Below are positions 1 through 5,740 of a stretch of 5,990 bases of DNA, one piece after another; the first letter of the stretch is position 1; each line of letters starts with the position of its first letter. Origin of the DNA: Gammaproteobacteria bacterium. Its GTDB lineage: Bacteria; Pseudomonadota; Gammaproteobacteria; Nitrococcales; Nitrococcaceae. The stretch covers positions 1 through 5,990 of the forward strand of contig JAGXLT010000067.1 of NCBI GenBank assembly GCA_018334525.1. The letters are read 5' to 3'. Below the pieces are notes generated by a model. That model was given only the letters and a program-made list of their open reading frames with translations. It made no database searches and had not been told where the DNA came from. Both the position numbers and the translations under genes were made by a program.

Positions 1-417
1 GGGAAGAAGAAGACTTATTTGATTCACGGGACCAATGAGCCTCGAGGCATCGGAATGCGCGTAACAAGCGGATGTATTCGTATGTTTCCGGAGGATGTTG
101 AGTCATTGTTTGGTCGCGTTCCTGTCGGAACGACGGTGCAGATCGTCAATCAACCGGTGAAAGCCGGTTGGGTGGATAGTGAACTCTATGTGGAAGCACA
201 CCCCGTTCTTCCACCAGAAGCAGAAAATGCTTTTGATCCGGTAAAACCACCAACGTTGAATGAAGCCGTATTAACTATTGCCGGCTTAATTGATCAGCGT
301 GATGTGCGTATTGATCACGAGCGGCTTAAATCTGCGGTTGATGCTGCAATCGGCATGCCAGAGAAAGTCAGCCGACCGACAGATATAAAAAAAGCCCTGC
401 TGGAGCAGGGCTTTTGA
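1..417 (+). CDS. L,D-transpeptidase (ErfK/YbiS type, YkuD domain), 5'-truncated
   Basis: The reading frame is open from base 1, so the real start lies upstream; 138 C-terminal residues are visible. Visible residues 8-25 carry the YkuD active-site pattern: IHGTNEP with His9, then VTSGCIRM with the nucleophile Cys25, spaced 16 apart as in E. coli ErfK, YbiS and YcfS. The following EDVESLFGRVPVGTTVQIVN matches the end of that domain. About 80 further residues after the domain contain a Pro-rich linker (about 69-84) and a helical tail of no recognised family. These periplasmic enzymes form 3-3 peptidoglycan crosslinks or attach Braun-type lipoprotein to diaminopimelate. The facing gene encodes such a lipoprotein, which suggests attachment, but that is inference. 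The last residues (KKALLEQGF) are encoded by the terminator hairpin at 387-415. The family is secure; the exact subclass is not. Confidence 0.9.
   Translation, partial: GKKKTYLIHGTNEPRGIGMRVTSGCIRMFPEDVESLFGRVPVGTTVQIVNQPVKAGWVDSELYVEAHPVLPPEAENAFDPVKPPTLNEAVLTIAGLIDQRDVRIDHERLKSAVDAAIGMPEKVSRPTDIKKALLEQGF
387..415. terminator. Bidirectional intrinsic terminator shared by convergent genes
   Basis: The stem GCCCTGC (394-400) pairs perfectly with GCAGGGC (405-411) around the loop TGGA. It is extended by AAAA/TTTT pairing at 390-393 and 412-415. Read on the minus strand it ends in seven T, a strong terminator for the lipoprotein gene. Read on the plus strand it has only four T, so it is weaker for the transpeptidase gene. 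It lies wholly inside the last codons of the transpeptidase, whose stop TGA uses the fourth T. A second small inverted repeat, CGGTC-AGA-GACCG (421-433), lies between it and the lipoprotein stop codon. Confidence 0.85.
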
Positions 418-434
418 ATTCGGTCAGAGACCGC

Positions 435-686
435 TTATTTGTACATTGACCGCTCAAACATCCGATCAATCTTTTCACTGTTGTCCTCGGCAGCTGCCTG
501 TGCGGCTTCAGCTGTGGAGAGCGCAGCGTCGGCATTCTGCATTGCGCTATTCGCGGTTGCACGGATCTCGGCAAGCTGTGATGCCAGATCGCCGTCAACC
601 GAACCATGACTCGCACAGCCGGCAAGCAGTGCTAAAGCGGCAGTAACAACACTCAGTTTTACGATCGTACCCAAAGATTTCACCAT
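435..686 (-). CDS. Lpp/OprI-type alanine-zipper murein lipoprotein
   Basis: An 83-residue lipoprotein. Residues 1-23 are a lipoprotein signal peptide ending in the lipobox LAGC, so Cys24 is the lipidated residue. The mature protein is 60 residues, close to Lpp (58) and OprI (64). The residues after Cys24 are Ala and Ser, with no inner-membrane retention Asp, so outer-membrane sorting is expected. Residues 34-80 form an Ala-rich heptad coiled coil. The end, DRMFERSMYK, aligns with the OprI end RMLEKASRK and finishes in Lys, the residue through which Lpp is bound to peptidoglycan. The start is fixed by AAGGAG (minus strand, 695-700) eight bases before the ATG. Transcription ends at the hairpin at 387-415. 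The expected role is tethering the outer membrane to the cell wall. Covalent attachment is inferred from the terminal Lys and the neighbouring transpeptidases. Confidence 0.88.
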   Translation of the reverse strand: MVKSLGTIVKLSVVTAALALLAGCASHGSVDGDLASQLAEIRATANSAMQNADAALSTAEAAQAAAEDNSEKIDRMFERSMYK

Positions 687-709
687 TATTCTGACTCCTT
701 TTTTGCGGT

Positions 710-725
710 TTTGAACATGTTCAAA
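710..725. promoter_or_regulatory. Perfect 16-base palindrome in lipoprotein 5' leader
   Basis: TTTGAACATGTTCAAA is its own reverse complement and lies 23 bases upstream of the lipoprotein start, within the 69-base gap 687-755. It is not followed by a T run on either strand and the stem has few G/C pairs, so it does not read as a terminator. It could be an operator or an mRNA hairpin just upstream of the ribosome-binding site. A weak -10-like TAAGAT (minus strand, 730-735) lies just upstream, without a convincing -35. If that is the promoter, the palindrome would cover the transcription start. No regulator can be named. Confidence 0.4.
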
Positions 726-755
726 CGTGATCTTAACATTACATCGCGATAATGG

Positions 756-1322
756 TTACTCGATTATGACAGGAGTTCCAATACCGACCCATTCCGCTAG
801 TTCTTCAATTTCACTGTTGGTCATCGCGATACAACCCTGCGTCCAATGAAAACGCTGGTGAATATCCGGGTCGCCGCGACCGATTCCATGCAACCCGATA
901 TACCCGCCCAGCGACCCATCCTGTGGCAGATTTCCCGTCCGGCTCGCATACTCGATAGAGGCACTGAATTCTTTATCGTCAATGATTCCCAGTGCGCGTG
1001 CTTCAGAAAAATGCGACATCGTGGGGTAATTTATCCCAAGAAATATATGGAATTGGCTTTCACGATTGATGCGATTGATCTGAAAACTGCCTAACGGCGT
1101 TTCTTTGCCGCCACGTAAACGAAGCCTGGATGCACCACCGCGCCCGAATGCAACACCGTCAAACGCCATTACCTGCTCTTCACCGCGCCAGACTTCAGTG
1201 CGCTCTGCAGCGATATCAACGCGCACCCACACACCATCATACGGGCGAGCTAATACGGAACCCGCAGCCAGAAAGGCAAACACCAGAGCCAACAGGGTAG
1301 ATTTCCTGATCACATCAGCCAT
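756..1322 (-). CDS. YafK-like YkuD-domain protein (periplasmic L,D-transpeptidase family)
   Basis: A 188-residue protein. Residues 5-25 are a Sec signal peptide with a V-L-A cleavage site before Arg26, giving a periplasmic product. The YkuD domain covers roughly 31-187. KETPLGSFQI (73-82) is the conserved entry motif, IGLHG places the active-site His at 145, and WTQGCIAMTN (160-169) places the nucleophile at Cys164. The C-terminal pattern GCIAMTN, rather than HGCIRL, is that of the YafK/COG3034 branch. In E. coli a member of that branch (LdtF/DpaA) releases Braun lipoprotein from peptidoglycan. Whether this protein makes crosslinks, attaches lipoprotein or cleaves it cannot be decided from sequence. 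Its start overlaps the end of the upstream glutaredoxin-like gene by 13 bases, with GAGGA (minus strand, 1332-1336) nine bases before the ATG, so the two are probably translationally coupled. There is no terminator between it and the lipoprotein gene downstream. Confidence 0.87.
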   Translation of the reverse strand: MADVIRKSTLLALVFAFLAAGSVLARPYDGVWVRVDIAAERTEVWRGEEQVMAFDGVAFGRGGASRLRLRGGKETPLGSFQINRINRESQFHIFLGINYPTMSHFSEARALGIIDDKEFSASIEYASRTGNLPQDGSLGGYIGLHGIGRGDPDIHQRFHWTQGCIAMTNSEIEELAEWVGIGTPVIIE

Positions 1323-1546
1323 CGATAGATATCCTCGGAGGTAAACGGCCAGCTAAGTACCTCAGAGCGCTGCTGTTGCGTAATAACCGGTATGCGCTCA
1401 GCATATTGTTCCTCAGCGATTGCATCGTCCATCACATCGATATGCTGAACAGACAAGCCTTTTCGCTCTGCAATAGGTTTTAGCAATGCCCAGCCCTGGT
1501 CGCACAAGTGGCATTCAGACGTGGTATAAAAGCGCAAATCAGGCAT
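1310..1546 (-). CDS. Glutaredoxin-like protein (DUF836 family)
   Basis: A 78-residue thioredoxin-fold protein starting MPDLRFYTTS. CHLC (residues 12-15) is the redox-active CxxC after the first beta strand, and RIPV (51-54) supplies the cis-proline loop. SWPFTSEDIYRWL near the end matches the 'xWPF..xxLxxWL' ending usual in DUF836 proteins. It is presumed to be a cytosolic thiol-disulfide oxidoreductase with unknown partners. The frame is open for 42 more codons upstream to 1672, but that extension would run into dusA on the other strand and does not resemble the family. The start at 1546 gives the normal length, although the ribosome-binding site is poor (GGAA nine bases upstream). It is first in a probable three-gene minus-strand run with the YkuD protein and the lipoprotein. 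Confidence 0.83.
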   Translation of the reverse strand: MPDLRFYTTSECHLCDQGWALLKPIAERKGLSVQHIDVMDDAIAEEQYAERIPVITQQQRSEVLSWPFTSEDIYRWLM

Positions 1547-1614
1547 GAATTTCGATTCCGTACTAGCCGCAGGCAGTTTGCCAATCTGTTGATACACAAG
1601 CAATAGTAATAGAA
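1547..1614. promoter_or_regulatory. 68-base divergent intergenic region (glutaredoxin-like gene / dusA)
   Basis: Both flanking genes start outward from this gap, so it must hold, or lie next to, two promoters. I see no pair of -35/-10 hexamers good enough to call on either strand. The best plus-strand candidate is TTGCCA (1578-1583), with only a poor -10 (CAATAG, 1601-1606) at 17-base spacing. There is no evident Shine-Dalgarno sequence before dusA. No hairpin or riboswitch-like structure stands out. Confidence 0.4.
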
Positions 1615-2658
1615 ATGACACACTTGGACCTGCGTTTATCAGTTGCACCGATGATGGATTGGACCGATTCATCCTGTCGCTACCTGCTGCGCCTCATCAG
1701 CCAACACACGAGGCTCTACACCGAAATGGTTCCCGCGCAGGCACTTTGGCATGCCGGTGCGGAGCGCTTTCTCAAGCATCATCCAACCGAAAATCCATTA
1801 GCTCTGCAGTTGGGCGGCAGTGAGCCAAAGCATTTGGTGCATGGCGCAGCTTTAGCAGCAGACTGGGGCTATGATGAGGTCAATTTGAATGTTGGCTGCC
1901 CTAGTGATCGAGTGCAGGCAGGGCGCTTTGGCGCCTGTCTGATGAAAGAGCCGGAATATGTCGCTGAGTTAGTTGCGGCAATGCGCGCTGCGTGTTCGCT
2001 GCCTGTTACCGTCAAATCACGCATTGGCGTTGATGAAATGGACAGCTATGAGGCCTTTCATGATTTCACTGAAAACATGGTTCAAGCAGGTGCAGCCGCG
2101 TTAATCGTTCATGCAAGAAAAGCCTGGCTTAAGGGTTTGTCACCCAAGCAAAACAGAGAGGTGCCGCCGCTTCGCTACGATTATGTCACTGCCATAAAAA
2201 CAGCCTTTCCGACCCTGCCGGTTGTGCTGAACGGGGGGATAAAAACCCTTGCCGAGGCAACGCCATGGGTAGAGGATCTGGATGGCGTGATGATTGGTCG
2301 CGCGGCCTATCATGATCCCTGGATTCTCGCAGATGCCGATGCAAAGGTTTTCGGAGCCCCGGGTGCGACGAACGTCACGCGACGCTCAGTATCTCTGGCA
2401 TACCGTGAGTATGTTCTCGAAACACGACAGCCCGATGTACCGATATCCCGGTTTACTCGTCACCTGATTGGCTTGTATCAGGGGCAGCCAGGGGCTAAAA
2501 CGTGGCGGCGCATGCTCAGCGAGGGGGCGGCACACAAGGGGGCGGGCATAGAGGTGATCGATCGGGCCATCGATTGGATGGATCAGTTAGAAGCCGAAGA
2601 ACTCAATGCTGTTAGCGGCCGTAGCGTGGGCGATCGTCTCGAACGGCTCGTCCCTTAA
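1615..2658 (+). CDS. dusA: tRNA-dihydrouridine(20/20a) synthase DusA
   Basis: A 347-residue FMN enzyme that uses NADPH to reduce uridine 20/20a in the tRNA D-loop. The N-terminal TIM barrel begins RLSVAPMMDWTDSSCRY (7-23). LNVGCPSDRVQAGRFGACLM (91-110) contains the catalytic Cys95. FMN-site elements follow: VTVKSRIG with Lys134, HARKAWLKGLSP from His166, NGGI (206-209) and IGRA (227-230). The C-terminal helical tRNA-binding domain shows GLYQGQPGAKTWRRMLSEG (286-304). The motifs are those of DusA rather than DusB or DusC, and the length is normal for DusA. ATG 1615 is the only plausible start: the frame has an upstream stop at 1564 and no other start codon between, although the ribosome-binding site is weak. 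The last 24 codons, including the stop, overlap tatD on the opposite strand. Confidence 0.96.
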   Translation: MTHLDLRLSVAPMMDWTDSSCRYLLRLISQHTRLYTEMVPAQALWHAGAERFLKHHPTENPLALQLGGSEPKHLVHGAALAADWGYDEVNLNVGCPSDRVQAGRFGACLMKEPEYVAELVAAMRAACSLPVTVKSRIGVDEMDSYEAFHDFTENMVQAGAAALIVHARKAWLKGLSPKQNREVPPLRYDYVTAIKTAFPTLPVVLNGGIKTLAEATPWVEDLDGVMIGRAAYHDPWILADADAKVFGAPGATNVTRRSVSLAYREYVLETRQPDVPISRFTRHLIGLYQGQPGAKTWRRMLSEGAAHKGAGIEVIDRAIDWMDQLEAEELNAVSGRSVGDRLERLVP

Positions 2659-3375
2659 GACGGTAATCTGTTGCAGGATATGCGGCAGATAAGCCGGTTC
2701 ATTTCGAGCGTCTTTCGGCTTTTCCGGTAGATCTTTCGGGATAAGGAAAGGGGCATCGGTTTCAATCATCAGGCGCGCCAAAGGAATGGCGGGTAAACAC
2801 GCCCTTAACGCCTGGCCGCGTCGCTCATCACAAAGCCAGCCGGTTACACCAATGGCTAAGTCGATCTCCAGGCACCGCTCAAGGAATGCCCTATCACCGG
2901 TAAAGCAATGCAGCACCGCGTTGGGTAACTCAGCCCGATACTCGTTGAGTATGGCTAGAAAGTCGGTTTCTGCATCACGCTGATGAAGGAACACCGGGTA
3001 ACCCAGTTCCACGGCTAATCCCAACTGTGCTGCGAATGCGGTTCTTTGCGCCGGTCTTGGTGAAAAGTCACGATTGTAGTCAAGTCCGGTCTCACCAATG
3101 GCGCCGATAACAGGCCGGATTGCCAGTTCACGCAGTCTGACTAAGGCCTGCGTATCCCATTCGCTGGCATAATGCGGATGCACACCGGCGGTGCTGCGGA
3201 ATTTGGGGGGGGTTTGGGCGGCATACAAAGCAGCGGTCTCAGACTCGGTAATGCTTGTACCGGTGAGTACCATTTTAGTGACACCGGCTGCTGCCGCGCG
3301 CTTAACCACGTCATCGCGATCGTTATTAAACCGCGTGTGCGTTAAATTGACACCGATATCAACGAGCTCGATCAT
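2587..3375 (-). CDS. tatD: TatD-family metal-dependent DNase
   Basis: A 262-residue TIM-barrel hydrolase matching E. coli TatD along its length, including the opening VDIGVNL, STAGVHPH (61-68), WLCDERRG (180-187) and ETDAPFLIPKDL (205-216). Expected metal ligands are present: Glu95 in GETGLD, His131 in FLHQRD, His156 in LHCFTG and Asp207 in ETDAP. Like E. coli TatD, it has DIGVNL at the N-terminus in place of the HxH of the YcfH group. TatD is a cytosolic 3'-5' exonuclease linked to DNA repair under oxidative stress; despite its name it is not a Tat export component. The coding strand has a run of eight C (plus-strand G at 3205-3212) encoding Pro-Pro in a variable loop. The 3' end overlaps dusA by 72 bases. 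The start lies 6 bases from the divergent ligase start, with only AGGG two bases before the ATG, too close to be a normal ribosome-binding site. Confidence 0.95.
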   Translation of the reverse strand: MIELVDIGVNLTHTRFNNDRDDVVKRAAAAGVTKMVLTGTSITESETAALYAAQTPPKFRSTAGVHPHYASEWDTQALVRLRELAIRPVIGAIGETGLDYNRDFSPRPAQRTAFAAQLGLAVELGYPVFLHQRDAETDFLAILNEYRAELPNAVLHCFTGDRAFLERCLEIDLAIGVTGWLCDERRGQALRACLPAIPLARLMIETDAPFLIPKDLPEKPKDARNEPAYLPHILQQITVLRDEPFETIAHATAANSIEFFGF

Positions 3376-3379
3376 ATCC

Positions 3380-3402
3380 CTATGATGAATTCTTCTATGA
3401 TG
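3380..3402 (+). repeat. Short direct repeat CTATGATG creating duplicated start codons
   Basis: CTATGATG occurs at 3380-3387 and again at 3395-3402, a 15-base (five-codon) period. The ligase frame therefore has two in-frame ATG-ATG pairs (Met1-Met2 and Met6-Met7), with a further ATG at 3418 (Met13). None is preceded by a good Shine-Dalgarno sequence, so the true start is uncertain among 3382, 3385, 3397, 3400 and 3418. A downstream start would give the divergent tatD gene more upstream space. Confidence 0.6.
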
Positions 3403-4926
3403 GTTGACCAGTGCCCAATGAGCTGGGTGGGTGATTGGGCAGGGCGCCGTGCCGCGCTAACCCCCGATCGACTGGCATTAATTGACGCGCAATCCGGCAC
3501 GCATTGGCGGTATAAAGATTTAAATCAGGCGGCCAATAGGCTGGCTCAGCACCTGTTAAGCGATGGGCTACAGCAAGGTGATGTGATCGCGCTAATCGAT
3601 GGCAACACCGTTGCCAGCGTTTTATTGTTCCTTGCCTGCGGAAAGCTGGGGTTAGTTGTGGCCCCAGTCAGCTATCGGCTTGCACCGACCGAAATGGGCG
3701 CGCTTTTGGCGCGGATCAAACCACAAACAACGATCAGCGCACCGGCTTATGCAGAGCATCTGGAACAGGCAGGGCTGGAAAATATTGTTCTGACATCTGA
3801 GCTATTAGCAGCGATTGATTCAGAGAAACCGGCGGCCGATTGTAATCGACCGCTATCAATGGATGCGGAGTGCCTGTATGTCCATACCGGCGGCAGCACC
3901 GGATTGCCGAAGATTTGTGTTGTCACTCACCGGCAAATGATCTGGAATGCCATTGAGCTGCTCGTTTCTGCACCGGAAGGGCTGGCCAACCGCCGCGAAC
4001 TGCTGTTGTTTCCTCTGTTTCATATTGGAGGTTGGAATACGCTTTTACCGGTCCTCTACGGAGGTGGATGCGTCGTTATTCATAATGGCTTTGAGCCTCA
4101 GACAGTACTGGAGTTGGTCTCGCGTTATCAGATCAACCATTTTGGCGCGGTAGAGGCTATGCTCAAGGCAATAGCAGGGGTGTCGGGCTTCGCCGATTAT
4201 GACTTAAGCAGCCTCAAGGGGATTACCACCGCCGGCGCGCCGTGTTCGGCTGCCGCAATGGCACCGTTTTTCTCACGCGGTATCCCAATCCGTCAGGCTT
4301 ACGGGCTAACTGAGGCGGGGCCGTCAAACTGTTTTAACGGTAACGAGGGCGCCACATTGTCTGATTTAGAGGCGCAAGCGGATTCCATTGGCACAGGGTT
4401 TTTCCACTGCGACCATCAAATCGTTGAGCCTGCCACCGGTTACGTCCTGCCGGCAGGAGAGATTGGGGAGTTGTGGCTGAGAAGTCCACACGCGTTCGCC
4501 GGCTACCTTGGAGACCCGGAGGCAACCAGCGAAAGGCAGACCGATGATGGATGGGTACGCAGTGGCGATCTTGCCTGGGAAGATGAGTGCGGGCAGCTAC
4601 GAGTGGTCGGGCGGCTTGATAATGTCATTGTTTCCGGCGGAGAAAACATTTCTGCTGAAGAAATTGAAACTGCGTTATGCGCTCACCCCTTGGTAAGCTC
4701 AGCACTCGTGTTTGGCGTGGCGGATCAGCGCTGGGGTGAGACGCCCGTGGCGCAGATTACAGTAAGCGAAGTAGTTGATATAGCGGCTATTCGAGCCTAT
4801 TTAGTGGAACGGCTCGCTGGGTTCAAACAACCTGGCGTGATTCAAATTGTGGACTCGCTCCCCCGCACGGGTACCGGTAAATTGGATCGCCCCACGGCGA
4901 AATCGAACTATAAGGACAAGGCATGA
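3382..4926 (+). CDS. AMP-dependent acyl-CoA synthetase/ligase (ANL superfamily), substrate unknown
   Basis: A 514-residue adenylate-forming enzyme. It should activate a carboxylic acid to an acyl-AMP and then pass it to coenzyme A. Core motifs in order are: the ATP-phosphate loop HTGGSTGLPK (168-177), PLFHIGG (211-217), YGLTE (307-311), SGDL with Asp396, the hinge region GRLDNVIVSGGENI (410-423) with Arg411, and LPRTGTGKLDR (493-503), whose Lys500 is the expected catalytic lysine. All are intact, so the enzyme is probably active. Length fits stand-alone acyl-CoA or aryl-CoA ligases, and no carrier-protein domain is present. The residue after PK in the loop is Ile rather than the common Gly. 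Sequence alone does not separate fatty acyl, aryl or o-succinylbenzoate substrates, and no other menaquinone or degradation genes lie nearby. The start is ambiguous between 3382 and 3418. The stop overlaps thiD in ATGA, implying coupled translation. Confidence 0.9.
   Translation: MMNSSMMVDQCPMSWVGDWAGRRAALTPDRLALIDAQSGTHWRYKDLNQAANRLAQHLLSDGLQQGDVIALIDGNTVASVLLFLACGKLGLVVAPVSYRLAPTEMGALLARIKPQTTISAPAYAEHLEQAGLENIVLTSELLAAIDSEKPAADCNRPLSMDAECLYVHTGGSTGLPKICVVTHRQMIWNAIELLVSAPEGLANRRELLLFPLFHIGGWNTLLPVLYGGGCVVIHNGFEPQTVLELVSRYQINHFGAVEAMLKAIAGVSGFADYDLSSLKGITTAGAPCSAAAMAPFFSRGIPIRQAYGLTEAGPSNCFNGNEGATLSDLEAQADSIGTGFFHCDHQIVEPATGYVLPAGEIGELWLRSPHAFAGYLGDPEATSERQTDDGWVRSGDLAWEDECGQLRVVGRLDNVIVSGGENISAEEIETALCAHPLVSSALVFGVADQRWGETPVAQITVSEVVDIAAIRAYLVERLAGFKQPGVIQIVDSLPRTGTGKLDRPTAKSNYKDKA
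4912..4916 (+). promoter_or_regulatory. Ribosome-binding site of thiD inside the ligase gene
   Basis: AAGGA lies six bases before the thiD ATG (4923), within the last codons of the acyl-CoA ligase. It supports ATG 4923 as the real thiD start and, with the ATGA stop/start overlap, translation of both genes from one mRNA. No TPP-riboswitch-like leader is possible at this junction. Confidence 0.7.
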
Positions 4927-5738
4927 GTGTTTCACGAATCTTAATTATTGCGGGATCCGATTCCGGGGGCGGTGCTGGCATTCAGGCTGATATAAAAACC
5001 GTAACTGCCCTACAGGGGTTTGCGATGACTGCCGTGACCGCAGTTACCGCCCAAAACACCCTCGGGGTTCAAGCCGTGCACGGTCTGCCGCCGGCAATGA
5101 TTGAGGCGCAAATGCGCTCGGTACTCGAGGATATCGGCGCAGATTGCCTGAAGACGGGCATGTTGCATTCACCTGAAGTGATACAGGCCGTGGCAACAGT
5201 AATTGCTGAATTGGCACCGAGCGTACCGTTGGTAGTCGACCCGGTTATGGTGGCGCAGAGTGGAGATCGACTGGTGCCCGAGGAAGCCATGCAGGCACTC
5301 TGCCAATATCTGATTCCGAAAGCTGCATTGATTACACCGAACATACCGGAGGCGGAAGCACTGCTTGGCCGTGAAATCACAACAACGGATGCGATGCAGG
5401 GCGCAGCGCATGCGTTATTAGAACTCGGTTGCGATGCGGTCCTGCTAAAAGGCGGGCACTTGCCGGGCGACAAGGTCGTTGATGTACTCGTTTCAGCATC
5501 CGAGCAGATTCAATGGGAACACGAACGAATTCAAACCACCAGTGATCATGGCACCGGTTGCACGCTGGCCTCAGCAATTGCTGAGGGGACGGGGCGGGGT
5601 CTGCCCCTGCATCATGCAATTGCGCGCGCTCAGGCTTACCTGCAGGCCGCGCTGCATGAAGCGATACCACTCGGTCACGGCCATGGACCTGTGAATCATC
5701 TTCACACCATTACGCCTTATAAGACTGGCATAATATAG
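4923..5738 (+). CDS. thiD: Hydroxymethylpyrimidine / phosphomethylpyrimidine kinase ThiD
   Basis: A 271-residue ribokinase-fold enzyme of thiamine synthesis. It phosphorylates 4-amino-5-hydroxymethyl-2-methylpyrimidine (HMP) and then HMP phosphate to the diphosphate used by ThiE. Motifs are the N-terminal AGSDSGGGAGIQAD (10-23), TAQNTLGV (42-49) with the pyrimidine-contacting Gln44, LKTGML (76-81), VVDPVMVAQSGDRL (104-117), LITPN (136-140), LLKGGH (174-179) and the anion-hole motif HGTGCTLASAIA (209-220) with catalytic Cys213. Gln112 stands where many ThiD proteins have Lys (VMVAKSG). The length is that of single-domain ThiD, with no ThiE or TenA fusion. It is translationally coupled to the preceding acyl-CoA ligase and is followed two bases later by an Rrf2-type regulator. 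Other thiamine genes are absent from the window. Confidence 0.96.
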   Translation: MSVSRILIIAGSDSGGGAGIQADIKTVTALQGFAMTAVTAVTAQNTLGVQAVHGLPPAMIEAQMRSVLEDIGADCLKTGMLHSPEVIQAVATVIAELAPSVPLVVDPVMVAQSGDRLVPEEAMQALCQYLIPKAALITPNIPEAEALLGREITTTDAMQGAAHALLELGCDAVLLKGGHLPGDKVVDVLVSASEQIQWEHERIQTTSDHGTGCTLASAIAEGTGRGLPLHHAIARAQAYLQAALHEAIPLGHGHGPVNHLHTITPYKTGII

Positions 5739-5740
5739 CG

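Noticed and set aside
368..625. Minus-strand 85-residue open frame across the terminator and lipoprotein gene
   Set aside because: It is out of frame with the well-supported lipoprotein and rich in Arg/Pro like a shadow frame; it also reads through the terminator hairpin.
710..725. Palindrome considered as a terminator after the YkuD gene
   Set aside because: The stem is A/T-rich and is not followed by a T run on the minus strand, so an intrinsic terminator is not supported.
1547..1672. Upstream extension of the glutaredoxin-like frame by 42 codons (start at 1672)
   Set aside because: It would overlap the dusA start region on the other strand, does not resemble DUF836 proteins, and the start at 1546 already gives the family's normal length.
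4800..4922. TPP riboswitch upstream of thiD
   Set aside because: The region is the coding end of the acyl-CoA ligase, with intact LPRTGTGK motif codons and a direct ATGA overlap; no THI-box sequence is seen.
5069..5473. Minus-strand 134-residue open frame within thiD
   Set aside because: It is antisense to a conserved enzyme, with a Ser/Ala-rich low-complexity product and no recognisable domain.
5701..5740. IscR-type autoregulatory site before the Rrf2 gene
   Set aside because: A GACT and A/T tract are present, but there is no paired half-site matching the known type 1 or type 2 consensus.
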